A program made the translations under genes and the position numbers. 64,000 nt of DNA from Paenibacillus sp. DMB5 (GTDB taxonomy: Bacteria > Bacillota > Bacilli > Paenibacillales > Paenibacillaceae), in NCBI RefSeq assembly GCF_001517085.1, contig NZ_LRAC01000140.1, forward strand, positions 62,001 to 126,000, given 5' to 3'. Within the stretch, counting starts at the first letter, position 1. Each line of letters starts with the position of its first letter. The notes beneath the pieces were generated by a model. The model did not search any database. It was not told the origin of the DNA and worked only from the letters and a program-made list of their open reading frames with translations. Positions 26,279 through 34,643 of the stretch are shown piece by piece.

Positions 26279-27637
26279 CTAGCTGCGTTCAGCCAGAGTC
26301 TTCGCCTGTTTTACAGCTTCATCCCACTCTTTTGCAGGGTCGGCTTTCTTCTCGATTACGTTCTTGAGCGCATTCTTGAAGAAGGTATCGGTCTGGTCAT
26401 GCAGCGGTCCGTAGTATACCGGTTTAACGCGGTTAGCCGCTTTACCGAATTCCACTGCAGTCTGCTGTCCGCCGAAGAAATCATCCTTGAAGTCTACGAA
26501 TGCAGGATCTTCATACAGTGCAGGGATTGAAGGCATCAGACCTTTGGTCTTGAAGGATTCCAGCTGATTGTCCTTGTTAACCATCCACTGGATGAAATCA
26601 TAAGCTTCTTTCGGGTGTTTGCCTTCTTTAGGCAGGGTGATGAACGATCCGCCCCAGTTTCCGGCACCTTCAGGCAGCTGGGCAATTTTCCATTTGCCGG
26701 CCGAATCCGGTGCATTACTCTTGATATTGCCGGCCATCCAGGCAGGTCCCATGACTACGGCGAACGAGCCGTCGCTCATGCCTTGGCCCCATTCAGGCGA
26801 CCACAGCAGGTAGTTGCTGATCCAGCCCTCCTGGATGCCTTTTACCGTGAAATCATAAGCCTTCTTAACCTGCGGATTTGTGTCGCCGATGAACTTCCCG
26901 TCAGCCTTGCTGAAGTAGATTTCATCAGCCGACTGGTCGCGCAGAGCGTTGTAAGTCAAGTCAGTCAAGTCGGAGAAGTACTTGCCGGTTTTGTCTTTGT
27001 AGGCCTTGGCTACAGCAGCAAACTTGTCCCAGGTATCGATCGCCGCGCTGAAGCCTTCAGGATCGCTAGGCAGTCCGGCTGCTTCAGCCAGATCTGTGCG
27101 GTAGTAGACAACTGTCGGCCCGATATCTGTCGGAAGTCCGAGCTGGAAGCTGCCATCGATGGAGGAAGCCTGCTTCCATTTCCAGTCCAGATAGTTAGCC
27201 TGGATGTCTTTGGCGCCAAGGTCGTTCAGATTGTAGAATTTGTCCTGGGCACTGATGAAACGCTCCATGAAACCGATTTCAAGTTGGAAAATATCAGGTG
27301 CTCCGGAGCCTGCGGACAGAGCGGTTGTCAGGTTGTTGTGATGGGCAGTCTGGTCACCGGTATTCTGGATTTTAATAGTGACATTCGGATGCTCCTTGGT
27401 ATACTCGTTCGCCAGCTCTTCATAGTTGACGTTACCGAGTGTCCAGAAGGACAGCTCCACTTTTTCAGCCGGTTCTGATGTGGCTGCATCTGTAGCTGGT
27501 GCATTTGTACTTGCTGCGTTGTTACCCGCATTTTCCTTGCCCGCATTGTTCTCTGCGTTGTTGCCTCCGCATGCTGCCAGTGATCCAACGAGCATTACGG
27601 ACGCAAGTGCAAGCGCCAGGTTCTTTCCTGTTTTCAT
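26279..27637 (-). CDS. Sugar ABC transporter substrate-binding lipoprotein
   Basis: A 452-residue family-1 binding protein exported as a lipoprotein: MKTGKNLALALASVMLVGSLAACGG gives a lipobox with the acylated Cys23. A low-complexity Asn/Ala linker (about 24-55) precedes the binding lobes. SBP motifs include SAGSGAPDIFQLEIGF and FAVVMGPAWMAGNIK. It is the first gene of the importer operon (binding protein, two permeases, kinase, anchored binding protein, regulator). The sugar is unknown. The ATG follows an AGAGG site. Confidence 0.92.
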   Translation of the reverse strand: MKTGKNLALALASVMLVGSLAACGGNNAENNAGKENAGNNAASTNAPATDAATSEPAEKVELSFWTLGNVNYEELANEYTKEHPNVTIKIQNTGDQTAHHNNLTTALSAGSGAPDIFQLEIGFMERFISAQDKFYNLNDLGAKDIQANYLDWKWKQASSIDGSFQLGLPTDIGPTVVYYRTDLAEAAGLPSDPEGFSAAIDTWDKFAAVAKAYKDKTGKYFSDLTDLTYNALRDQSADEIYFSKADGKFIGDTNPQVKKAYDFTVKGIQEGWISNYLLWSPEWGQGMSDGSFAVVMGPAWMAGNIKSNAPDSAGKWKIAQLPEGAGNWGGSFITLPKEGKHPKEAYDFIQWMVNKDNQLESFKTKGLMPSIPALYEDPAFVDFKDDFFGGQQTAVEFGKAANRVKPVYYGPLHDQTDTFFKNALKNVIEKKADPAKEWDEAVKQAKTLAERS

Positions 27638-27835
27638 TCCTCTGTACCCCTCTCAAAGGTTTCTCTTACAAGACTTAGTGTACCGTAGGAGAACTCTTTT
27701 GCAGAGGAGGCAAACTTCCGATTTATGGTTGAAATACTTACGATTCAGGCCAGCCCGGATTGGATTTATCGCCCCTCGGCAGGTATACTGGTTGTATTTC
27801 AGGTTCATATTCACTGCTAAAAGGAGAATGCTCTT

Positions 27836-28048
27836 ATGCCTATCAACCGCCCGCTGTACACCGACAGCGACCTGCAGGAAGCGATTGACCGCAAGCTGCC
27901 GGTACGGGTCTTTGAAGATGATCATCTGGTGAACTCGGGGGCAACCGTTGTCCGTTTCACCGATTCCGATGTCATCATCCAGTCGCGGGTCAGCGACCTA
28001 ACCTATTACTCGCGCCGCACCTGCCAGTTTTTTGAAGTCAGAGGCTAG
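27836..28048 (+). CDS. Small conserved-looking protein of unknown function
   Basis: A 70-residue protein starting MPINRPLYTDSDLQEAID, with a mixed beta/alpha pattern (VRVFEDDHLV, ATVVRFTDSDVIIQSR) and no membrane segment. The ATG has a strong AAAAGGAGAA site, and TATACT at about 27783 may be its -10 box. The HNH-domain gene starts 4 bases after its stop, so the two form a pair. I do not recognise a named family and assign no function. Confidence 0.75.
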   Translation: MPINRPLYTDSDLQEAIDRKLPVRVFEDDHLVNSGATVVRFTDSDVIIQSRVSDLTYYSRRTCQFFEVRG

Positions 28049-28052
28049 GACG

Positions 28053-28358
28053 ATGAAAGGACAGCCCTCCGGCACCTGTGAATTGTGCGGACGTTCTCCC
28101 CTGGCTACAACGGTCCATCATCTGGTCCCCCGGGAAAAAGGCGGTGCCCTGCAGCCGACCGCACTGCTGTGCAAAGCCTGCCACCGGCAAATCCACGCAC
28201 TCTATACGAATGAGGATCTGGTGACACTTGGACTGACTACCCTTCCAGCCCTGCAGCAGGATTCTCAGATCGCTTCCTATCTGAAGTGGATCGTCAAACA
28301 GGCTCCGGGAGCAGAACCCAAGCTTCGCAAGTCACAACGTGTCCGCGGGAAACGCTGA
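28053..28358 (+). CDS. HNH-type zinc-ribbon protein
   Basis: A 101-residue protein with a complete HNH-like metal site: C9-x2-C12, the HH pair at 22-23 in TVHHLVPREKGG, and C40-x2-C43-H44-x3-H48 (LCKACHRQIH). This pattern is that of small HNH endonuclease-like domains, which bind zinc and often nick DNA; activity is not assured for a stand-alone domain. The tail is Lys/Arg-rich, consistent with DNA binding. The ATG at 28053 follows GAGGCTAGGA; a TTG at 28032 would overlap the preceding gene. Confidence 0.75.
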   Translation: MKGQPSGTCELCGRSPLATTVHHLVPREKGGALQPTALLCKACHRQIHALYTNEDLVTLGLTTLPALQQDSQIASYLKWIVKQAPGAEPKLRKSQRVRGKR

Positions 28359-28373
28359 CTACAGATACAGCAA

Positions 28374-28413
28374 AGAAGCCGGGCCCTGCTATTACAGCAG
28401 AAGTCCGGCTTCT
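28374..28413. terminator. Terminator after the HNH gene (bidirectional)
   Basis: AGAAGCCGG pairs with CCGGCTTCT, with an inner CTGCT/AGCAG stem, followed by ATTTTC on the plus strand. It lies between the HNH gene and the convergent 52-residue small gene. Confidence 0.8.
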
Positions 28414-28460
28414 ATTTTCATTACATCAGATAGACTGTGATAAGGGGATTATTCTCCAGG

Positions 28461-28619
28461 TTACCGCTTTAACAGGTTCGAGTTGTTAAGCTTTTCGTTA
28501 AGGATATCCTGAAAGCTTTGCGTTTTATCTTCGCTTCTGGTCTGCTTGTGCTCGGTGACCGGGTGAGGTCTAAAAAATTGATGATTGTAAGCCATAAGAT
28601 TATGTACTGCCATATTCAT
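28461..28619 (-). CDS. Small protein of 52 residues, unknown function
   Basis: On the minus strand an ATG at 28617-28619 is preceded by AAGGAGG at a 10-base distance and opens a 52-codon frame starting MNMAVHNLMAYNHQFFRPHP and ending NNSNLLKR. It contains SFQDILNEKL, a short motif also seen at the start of some flagellar-operon proteins, although the rest of that family is absent. It is preceded by AT-rich sequence and ends near a terminator. Evidence is the ribosome binding site, the intact frame and polar composition; function unknown. Confidence 0.55.
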   Translation of the reverse strand: MNMAVHNLMAYNHQFFRPHPVTEHKQTRSEDKTQSFQDILNEKLNNSNLLKR

Positions 28620-28740
28620 AATGGTTCAGCCTCCTTCCGAAATCTACACCCTTGCACGGATGCGAATCAACTTATGGTTTATATAACCCAATGCAACCAT
28701 TCTCAAACCCTTTTTTTGCATATTTTTTGCATAAATAATA

Positions 28741-28783
28741 AAAAAAATAGCTTCAGGCCCTGAATCAGGCCTAAAGCTATTTC
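28741..28783 (-). terminator. Terminator of the aldo/keto reductase gene
   Basis: On the minus strand AATAGCTTTAGGCC pairs with GGCCTGAAGCTATT and is followed by a run of T. It begins about 8 bases past the stop codon. Confidence 0.85.
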
Positions 28784-28790
28784 ATCAAAG

Positions 28791-29789
28791 CTATTTCAAA
28801 GCTGCCCATGAAGCATCATCCAGCTGCTGCAATTCACGGCTGTCCAGTCTGAATCCCATTGCTCCGATATTCTCACGGGCATGGCGGACTTTAGACGCTC
28901 CGGGAATGGCGACAACTGTCTCGCCGTGGAAGTGAATCAGCCAATTCAAGGCAATCTGGCCGTGTGTAACCCCGTATTTTCCGGCAAGTGTCCCAAGCAA
29001 GTCAATCAGCGGCCTGCTGCGGGCAATGCCCTTCTCATCCAGTCCGGACTGCATCCGTCTGATCAGGGACAGCTTGCTGATCTGGGCCGGATCGTTATGG
29101 AACCGCCCGGTCAGTACCCCCTGCTGCAGCGGGGAGTACGCAATAATGGAAATGCCCAGCTCCTTCGCGGCAGCCATCGTCCCGCTCTGGTCAATACTCC
29201 GGTGAAGCAGGTTGTATTTGACCTGATTGGACACCAGCTCCAGACCATGCTGCTGCAGAAGCCCGTGTGCTTTGACCATCTGGCTGGCCGAGTAATTGCT
29301 GACTCCGACATAACGGATTTTTCCGGCCTTGACCAGCCCGGCCATCGCCTTCATCTCACTGTCAATCGACGACAGCGAGAACGGCTGATGAATCTGGTAT
29401 AAATCAATCTGCCTTCCGCCCAGACAGCGGATCCGTTCATCAATGGTGGCTGGTATGGATCCGGCCGTCCGGAACAGCGGCCACCATTTGGTTGCGATCA
29501 GCGGCTCCGCATGTGGGCTGCCCTCGAGCCTCAGCTGATCCAATACAGCTGCCAGAGCCTGCTCGGACTTGCCTCCCCCGTATATTTCAGCCGTATCCAC
29601 CCAGTTCATGCCGCCTTCCAGACTTACCCGGACAATCTCCAGGATATCGGCATCCTCCAGATTGCTCCAGTACTTGCCTACGATTCCGCTGCCCCGGCTG
29701 AACTGCCAGCAGCCCAGCCCCAGCGGTGACACGGACAGCTCAGATTGTCCCAGCTTACGCAAAGGAATTACGGGTGTGACTGTACTCAT
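28791..29789 (-). CDS. Aldo/keto reductase
   Basis: A 332-residue (alpha/beta)8 NADPH-dependent reductase. Visible are LGLGCWQFS near residue 25, the catalytic Asp-Tyr pair in NWVDTAEIYGGGKSE (about 57-71), the lysine in LIATKWWP, DLYQIHQP, and the C-terminal cofactor-binding VAIPGASKVRHARENIGA. It reduces an unspecified aldehyde or ketone in the cytoplasm. The ATG has an AGAAGGATGAGCC site. Single gene, divergent from the TPR gene. Substrate not predictable. Confidence 0.92.
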   Translation of the reverse strand: MSTVTPVIPLRKLGQSELSVSPLGLGCWQFSRGSGIVGKYWSNLEDADILEIVRVSLEGGMNWVDTAEIYGGGKSEQALAAVLDQLRLEGSPHAEPLIATKWWPLFRTAGSIPATIDERIRCLGGRQIDLYQIHQPFSLSSIDSEMKAMAGLVKAGKIRYVGVSNYSASQMVKAHGLLQQHGLELVSNQVKYNLLHRSIDQSGTMAAAKELGISIIAYSPLQQGVLTGRFHNDPAQISKLSLIRRMQSGLDEKGIARSRPLIDLLGTLAGKYGVTHGQIALNWLIHFHGETVVAIPGASKVRHARENIGAMGFRLDSRELQQLDDASWAALK

Positions 29790-29915
29790 GGCTCATCCTT
29801 CTTTCCAAAAAATTCGGAGTTAGTAAAAATGAATAATATGGTATAATTACCCTGCTCTGCAGGTTAGATGTTAAGTGAACGCTGACCGGAGTTACAACTT
29901 ATTCGGAGGGACTTC

Positions 29916-30587
29916 ATGTTTAAAATTCTGGGCTTTTTGTTTCTTGCACAATTTTTAGGTAATCCTTTTCTGGCCTTGATTGTTCTGTTCCTGATCCTGT
30001 ATGTTCTGGACCGCCGGTATGTAGGCATCCTGCCCAGCATAGCCAAGCCCTTCCGCCGGAGCCGGCAGATGTCCAGACTGCGGACAACCATTTCCCTTAA
30101 TCCCAACGATGTCTCCTCCAAATTCGAGCTGGCCCGCCTGCTCATTGAACGCAAGCGTTACAGCGAGGCCAAAGAGCTGCTCCTTAATATCGCAGACCGG
30201 TACGAGCAATCTGCGGAATATTGGGTTGAGCTCGGCTATGCAAATCTGAAGCTCGGAATGCTGCCGGAGGGCGAAGCCCAGATGCTGCAGGGGCTGGAGA
30301 TTAACCGCCGGGCACAATATGGCCAGCCTTTTCTCCGCCTGGCCGAGATCTTCCGGAGTGTTGATCAGGACAAAGCGCTGCACTATGTAAGCCAGTTCCA
30401 GGAGATCCACACTTCGTCCAGCGAAGCCTATTATCTGGCCGGCTCGATGTACAAGGCTCTCGGCAGAAATGACGAGGCCAGACGGGCTTTTGAAGAGTCC
30501 ATAGCCATTTACCGCTCGCTGCCTAAATACAAGAAACGCCAGGAACGCGGCTGGGCACTGCGCAGCTATTTTGCAAAGATGCGTTAA
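29916..30587 (+). CDS. Membrane-anchored TPR protein
   Basis: A 223-residue protein with a hydrophobic N-terminal stretch (about residues 3-30, FLFLAQFL...LIVLFLILYVL) followed by three to four tetratricopeptide repeats (NPNDVSSKFELARLLIERKRYSEA, AEYWVELGYANLKLGMLPEGEA, SEAYYLAGSMYKALGRNDEARRAFEES). TPRs mediate protein contacts; partner unknown. The ATG follows a strong TCGGAGGGAC site, and TATAAT occurs at 29842-29847. It is the last intact gene before a debris region. Confidence 0.85.
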   Translation: MFKILGFLFLAQFLGNPFLALIVLFLILYVLDRRYVGILPSIAKPFRRSRQMSRLRTTISLNPNDVSSKFELARLLIERKRYSEAKELLLNIADRYEQSAEYWVELGYANLKLGMLPEGEAQMLQGLEINRRAQYGQPFLRLAEIFRSVDQDKALHYVSQFQEIHTSSSEAYYLAGSMYKALGRNDEARRAFEESIAIYRSLPKYKKRQERGWALRSYFAKMR

Positions 30588-30589
30588 GG

Positions 30590-30718
30590 GTGCACCCGAA
30601 GGAAAAGCCCGTACGCGGCTCATTTGATGCGGCGGGAGCGCTGCTGCTCGGCATCGGCACGACCGGCATGCTGCTGTTCCTGACTACGCTGTCCTGGATT
30701 GCGCTGGATGCAGGGACG
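30590..30718 (+). pseudogene. Fragment of an MFS transporter
   Basis: Immediately after the TPR stop the plus strand encodes HPKEKPVRGSFDAAGALLLG and then a hydrophobic run to TTLSW, which looks like the middle of a drug:proton antiporter just before a membrane segment. Similarity ends near 30718, and neither the start nor the rest of the gene is present. No ribosome binding site. Remnant of a transporter cut off by a rearrangement; the assignment rests on about 40 residues. Confidence 0.5.
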
Positions 30719-30735
30719 GCAGGCCCCGCGCTTGT

Positions 30736-30921
30736 CTGCGCTTATGATCCGCACCGTCTCCGATCCGTACGTCTTCCCGCCGGCCAGCCCGATCCAGCGG
30801 AAACATTCCTCCGCCGTGCCGGCGGTGACCCGCTCGATCCGGAACGCCTGCCTGGCGGATTCCACCACAGCCGCGGGCCGCTCAATGGCGGCGAGTGATT
30901 CATACAGGCATGCCTCCCATC
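30736..30921 (-). pseudogene. Unidentified gene fragment
   Basis: The minus strand here reads as ordinary protein (CLYESLAAIERPAAVVESAR, then FRIERVTAGTAEECFRWIGL and GKTYGSETVRII), with coherent codon use but no convincing start and a frame that loses sense near 30736, opposite the MFS fragment. I do not recognise the family. It appears to be the other half of a recombination junction. The remaining part of 30588-31190 holds a large hairpin (30937-30983), a terminator and no intact gene. Confidence 0.4.
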
Positions 30922-30936
30922 GTAGATATATAGCCC

Positions 30937-30983
30937 AATATTACACAACGGGAGCGATCCTGTCGCCCCTGTTGTGTAATATT
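30937..30983 (+). terminator. Large hairpin with T-run
   Basis: Two 21-base arms starting AATATTACACAAC and ending GTTGTGTAATATT pair with two mismatches around a 5-base loop, and TTTT follows on the plus strand. It works as an intrinsic terminator in form; its length also allows a small mobile-repeat origin. Confidence 0.6.
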
Positions 30984-31126
30984 TTTCGTTTATCCGGTTG
31001 TGTTCATCCGCATCAAACTTCAGGCACGCCGCCGTACCATTCGTTGATTCCCTGCCGCCTCTCCGCACCGCGATAGCGCAACGGCTTGTTGACCTCCGCC
31101 TGAATAATATCCGCCCAATGCAAACA

Positions 31127-31168
31127 AGGCGGCTTGCTTCCCGTTAAGTACGGTAAGCAGGCCGCCTT
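31127..31168 (-). terminator. Terminator of the second sugar ABC operon
   Basis: On the minus strand AAGGCGGCCTGCTT pairs with AAGCAAGCCGCCTT (one mismatch) and is followed by GTTTGC. It lies about 25 bases after the last permease gene. Confidence 0.7.
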
Positions 31169-31190
31169 ATTGTATTTGGATATGCTGCGC

Positions 31191-32072
31191 TCAGCCCTTT
31201 ACGGCCCCCGCCACCATCCCTTTCATAATCGAATTCTGGAACAGCAGATAAATGATGATGGTCGGAATCACCGCAATCGACATCGCCGCCATCGTCAGGC
31301 TGTAGTCCGTGCCGTAACCGTCCGAGAACAGCGACAGGCTGAGCGGCAGCGTCTTTAGCGCCTGATCGTTAATGAACACGAGCGCGAAGGCGAAATCGTT
31401 CCAGAACCGCAGGAATCCGAGAATAGACACGGTCGCCATGGCCGGAACCGCCAGCGGGACGATAATCCGGAAGAAAATGCCCCAGTAACCGTTGCCGTCG
31501 ATCATCGCCGCTTCCTCAAGCTCTTTCGGGAAGGCGGTCAGATAGGCGGCTACGACGAAGATTGCGACGGGAAGCTCGAAGGCGGTGTACGGAAGAATCA
31601 GAGACGCGTATGTGTCCAGGATGCCGATATTTTTCATCAGAATAAACAAGGGCACCAGCGTGCTGTGAATCGGGATCAGCATGCCGAGCACGAATAGCAT
31701 CATGACCAGTCCCTTCAGCCGGAACTGCAGACGGGACAAAATAAACGCGGTAAGTGTTCCGAGAAACAGCGTCAGCGCCAGGGAGCCGACCGACACAATG
31801 ATCGAATTCAGAAAAGCGGAGCCGATGCCGCCGATCTCCCACGCCCGCGTATAGTTGCTGAACTGCCACTCCGAAGGGAGCGCGAACGGACTGCCGAAGA
31901 AGTCCTGATTCGATTTGAAGGAGCTGATAAACAGCCAGAGCAGGGGATACAAGGTCAGCAGCGCATAGATGAGGAGAACGGGGTTCAGGATCCACGCCCC
32001 GCTGAACTTCAGCGTCCGGGCCTGTCTTTCGGCCGGGCGTTCCGTCAAGCTGCCGGTAGCGATCGTCTTCAT
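31191..32072 (-). CDS. Carbohydrate ABC transporter permease, MalG type
   Basis: A 293-residue permease with six predicted membrane segments and the EAA loop KELEEAAMIDGNGYWGIFFRI at about residues 187-207. A charged N-terminus (TERPAERQARTLKFSG) is cytoplasmic. Its ATG overlaps the upstream permease gene by 4 bases. Together with the MalF-type subunit and the lipoprotein it forms a CUT1 importer lacking its own ATPase. It is tied by neighbourhood to the hexosaminidase and amino-sugar acid genes. Confidence 0.9.
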   Translation of the reverse strand: MKTIATGSLTERPAERQARTLKFSGAWILNPVLLIYALLTLYPLLWLFISSFKSNQDFFGSPFALPSEWQFSNYTRAWEIGGIGSAFLNSIIVSVGSLALTLFLGTLTAFILSRLQFRLKGLVMMLFVLGMLIPIHSTLVPLFILMKNIGILDTYASLILPYTAFELPVAIFVVAAYLTAFPKELEEAAMIDGNGYWGIFFRIIVPLAVPAMATVSILGFLRFWNDFAFALVFINDQALKTLPLSLSLFSDGYGTDYSLTMAAMSIAVIPTIIIYLLFQNSIMKGMVAGAVKG

Positions 32073-32947
32073 TCCATCCCCCGTTTCCGCATGAGCAGCT
32101 GGCTGCCTAGCACCAGAATCATGCTGATGATAATAATTAAGGTAGAAACCGCCGACCCGTAACCGTAGCGGAAGATTTCAAAGGTGTTGTTGTACATATA
32201 GGTGGCGAGAAGCTCGGTGGACTGCGCAGGCCCTCCGCCCGTCATGACGAAGATCAGATCGAATGCCTTCAGACTGCCCGAAATGCACAGCACGATAGCG
32301 ACCTTAATGGTGTCCCAAATCATCGGGATGACGATCAGATACAGCCACCTTCCTTTGACCGCGCCGTCGATTTTGGCGGCTTCCTCGATTTCCGAGGGGA
32401 TGTTCTGAATGGCGGACAGAAAAATAATCAGATAAGGGCCGATGTTGGCCCAAATGACCGGGGCGCTGACCGAATACATGTTAATGCCGGGGTCGCCCAG
32501 CCAGTCCCGGATCCAGGATCCGAGCCCCATACTGTCCAGCAGCACGTTCAAAATACCGATTTGCGGATGATAAATGTATCCCCAGATCAGCCCGATCACC
32601 ACGGTAGAGACGACCATCGGCATAAACACGGCCGAGCGGACAAACCGGTGAAACCGGGTGCTTTTTCTAAGAATCATGGATAACAGGAGCGCGATCGGCA
32701 GCTGTCCGAGAATGGAAGCCACGACGATGATCATATTGTTCTTCAGCGCCCGCCAGAATACGGGGTCCTGAAGCGCTTCGGCATAATTGTCGAAGCCGAG
32801 AAAGCTGGCTGCGCCGATGCCCTTCCAGTCGAAAAACCCGTAATATGCGGACCAGACAATCGGAACGATGACAAAGACCAGGTAAACGGTCAAGGCGGGC
32901 AGCAGCCCGATTGCAATAAAGCCTCTGAGACGGTTCGTGAATGCCAT
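32069..32947 (-). CDS. Carbohydrate ABC transporter permease, MalF/UgpA type
   Basis: A 292-residue permease with six predicted membrane segments. The EAA loop SEIEEAAKIDGAVKGRWLYL is at about residues 195-214, and the TGGGPAQSTELLATYMYNN loop, typical of MalF-like proteins, follows. The ATG has an AAAGGAGG site. Second gene of the binding-protein, permease, permease unit. The imported substrate is probably an amino-sugar-containing oligosaccharide, judged from the adjacent hexosaminidase gene only. Confidence 0.9.
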   Translation of the reverse strand: MAFTNRLRGFIAIGLLPALTVYLVFVIVPIVWSAYYGFFDWKGIGAASFLGFDNYAEALQDPVFWRALKNNMIIVVASILGQLPIALLLSMILRKSTRFHRFVRSAVFMPMVVSTVVIGLIWGYIYHPQIGILNVLLDSMGLGSWIRDWLGDPGINMYSVSAPVIWANIGPYLIIFLSAIQNIPSEIEEAAKIDGAVKGRWLYLIVIPMIWDTIKVAIVLCISGSLKAFDLIFVMTGGGPAQSTELLATYMYNNTFEIFRYGYGSAVSTLIIIISMILVLGSQLLMRKRGME

Positions 32948-33082
32948 AGCCGGCCTCCTTTGCTAGCCTTGCAGAATGGATAAGAGAGATAAGGGGAAAC
33001 GATCAGGCGATCCGCCTTTCCCTTGCGGGCAGAAGATACGGACGCTATATGTGCTCAGATCCGGTTGTCGCCCTGTAAAAAG

Positions 33083-33113
33083 GTCCTCCGCCGGCTATCA
33101 GGCGGCGGAGGAC
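33083..33113 (-). terminator. Partial terminator between binding-protein and permease genes
   Basis: On the minus strand GTCCTCCGCCGC pairs with CGGCGGAGGAC and is followed by CTTTTTAC. Located between the binding-protein stop and the permease genes, it likely lowers permease expression relative to the binding protein. Confidence 0.75.
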
Positions 33114-33135
33114 GCCCAAACCTTTATGAAGGCGA

Positions 33136-34470
33136 TTATTGGCCGAGCTCGCGGGCCTGGGCCTCCTGAATCTTCTTCGCGATATCCTCCGGATTGCCGC
33201 CCATAGAGATTTCCTGCAGGCCGTTGTTCACCGCTTCCGTAGCCGAGGAGGTCAGGTAAGCGTCGTATACCGGCGTCAGCTTCACAGATTTATAGAGATT
33301 GAACGCCTTGTAGAACAGCGGCATCACCTTGGTCTGATCCGGCTCCACGTTGTACGTCACGATAGAGTTGCTGTTTGCAATTGCTTCCATAGCTTCCGGT
33401 CCGCTGACGGTATAAATCAGGTCCAGCGCAGCCTTCAGCTGATCGCCTTCCACATGCTTGCTGAGCGCGAGACCGCCGCCCGAGCCGCCGGACATGGAGT
33501 TCGGATCGCCTTTGCCTCCGGGTACGGAAGGAAGAATTGTTACATCGACCTGATTCAGCTGCTCCTCGGTGCCGGAAGCGGCCATGTTCGTCAAGGCCCA
33601 CGCGCCGTCGATCATCATGGCGGCTTTGCCCTCAATGAAGTACTGCTCCATCTGCGTGTTGTCGAGACTGTTGAAGCCGGTCTGGAACGCCTTTGCGTCG
33701 GCCAGCTCTTTAAAGAGGCTCAGCGCCTGCACGAATTCGGGATCGGTGAATTTCGCTCCATCCTGGGCGACGGCCTTCTTGAACCATTCGGTGCCGGTCA
33801 CCCGGTCCGCAAGCGACGAGATGATGCTGGACTGGGCCAGCCAGGAGGCCTTGTTCCCGAGCGAGATCGGGGTAATCTTGTTATCGTTGAACGTCTTCAC
33901 CGCGGTCATCATTTCATCCCATGTGGTCGGAACCTTGACGTTATATTGTTCGAACAGGGATTTGTTATAGAACAGGAAGGAGGTCGCCGAGCCGCTCAGC
34001 GGAGTCGCATATACCTGACCGTCAAAAGACAGCGTGTCCAGCGAGCCCGGGATAAAGTTGTTTTTCCATTCGGGATATTGATCGAGCAGCGGTGTGATCG
34101 GCTGGATCAGTCCGCCGTCGTAGAATTCTTTAATGGAAGTTCCGGACTGGGTAAAGAACACGTCCGGCATTTCGTCGGCCGCAGCCACGGTCTTCAGGCG
34201 CTGGCGGTAGCCGTCGGGAGGAATGGCTTGAGCATCCAGCTCAATCTCCGGGTGCTCCGTTTTGAACTTGTCAATCTGGGCGCGGACCGCCTGGGCCCGA
34301 AGATCGTCCCCGGAGAAGTTATGCCAGATGGACAGCTTGATCTTGGGGGATGCCGCATCGGCCGTATTCCCCTCCGCTCCGGTGTTCTCTGTACCGCCTT
34401 GCCCGCAGGCCGCAAGCAGCAGCGACAGCGCCGCCGCAGAGGCGGTGATTGCCAGTGGTTTCTTTTTCAT
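33136..34470 (-). CDS. Sugar ABC transporter substrate-binding lipoprotein
   Basis: A 444-residue family-1 binding lipoprotein. The signal peptide MKKKPLAITASAAALSLLLAAC ends in a lipobox with Cys22. SBP motifs include AADEMPDVFFTQSG, ATSFLFYNKSLFEQYNVK and AAMMIDGAWALTNM. The ATG at 34470 follows GAGGAGG; the open frame runs back to 34629 without a signal peptide and is rejected. It lies 173 bases downstream of the response-regulator gene on the same strand, so kinase, regulator, binding protein and permeases may be one operon. Confidence 0.92.
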   Translation of the reverse strand: MKKKPLAITASAAALSLLLAACGQGGTENTGAEGNTADAASPKIKLSIWHNFSGDDLRAQAVRAQIDKFKTEHPEIELDAQAIPPDGYRQRLKTVAAADEMPDVFFTQSGTSIKEFYDGGLIQPITPLLDQYPEWKNNFIPGSLDTLSFDGQVYATPLSGSATSFLFYNKSLFEQYNVKVPTTWDEMMTAVKTFNDNKITPISLGNKASWLAQSSIISSLADRVTGTEWFKKAVAQDGAKFTDPEFVQALSLFKELADAKAFQTGFNSLDNTQMEQYFIEGKAAMMIDGAWALTNMAASGTEEQLNQVDVTILPSVPGGKGDPNSMSGGSGGGLALSKHVEGDQLKAALDLIYTVSGPEAMEAIANSNSIVTYNVEPDQTKVMPLFYKAFNLYKSVKLTPVYDAYLTSSATEAVNNGLQEISMGGNPEDIAKKIQEAQARELGQ

Positions 34471-34643
34471 CTTCAAGCCCTCCTCGTTTCTGTTGGTATG
34501 TTCAGTATAGGCGCTGAAGGACGGGTCAAAAAGGTGACATTCTACAGGTTCAGGGTAGACAAAATTCAGTTTATGGGAGGAAAGAGGACATTTCGTTCGG
34601 ATATAAAGCGTTTCCTTTGAATATATCACTTCGATGTGTTAGA

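Noticed and set aside
28518..28763. 81-codon plus-strand frame
   Set aside because: Opposite the small minus-strand gene, which has a better ribosome site; the plus-strand frame has none.
31019..31120. Minus-strand coding fragment (ADIIQAEVNKPLRYRG...)
   Set aside because: It reads like protein for about 35 residues, but it has no start, runs out of a terminator hairpin and matches no family I recognise; too weak to list as a gene.
33139..34620. 493-codon open frame on the plus strand
   Set aside because: It lies exactly opposite the binding-protein gene, which has a lipobox, a ribosome site and clear family motifs. Its Arg/His-rich translation is an antisense shadow of GC-rich codons.
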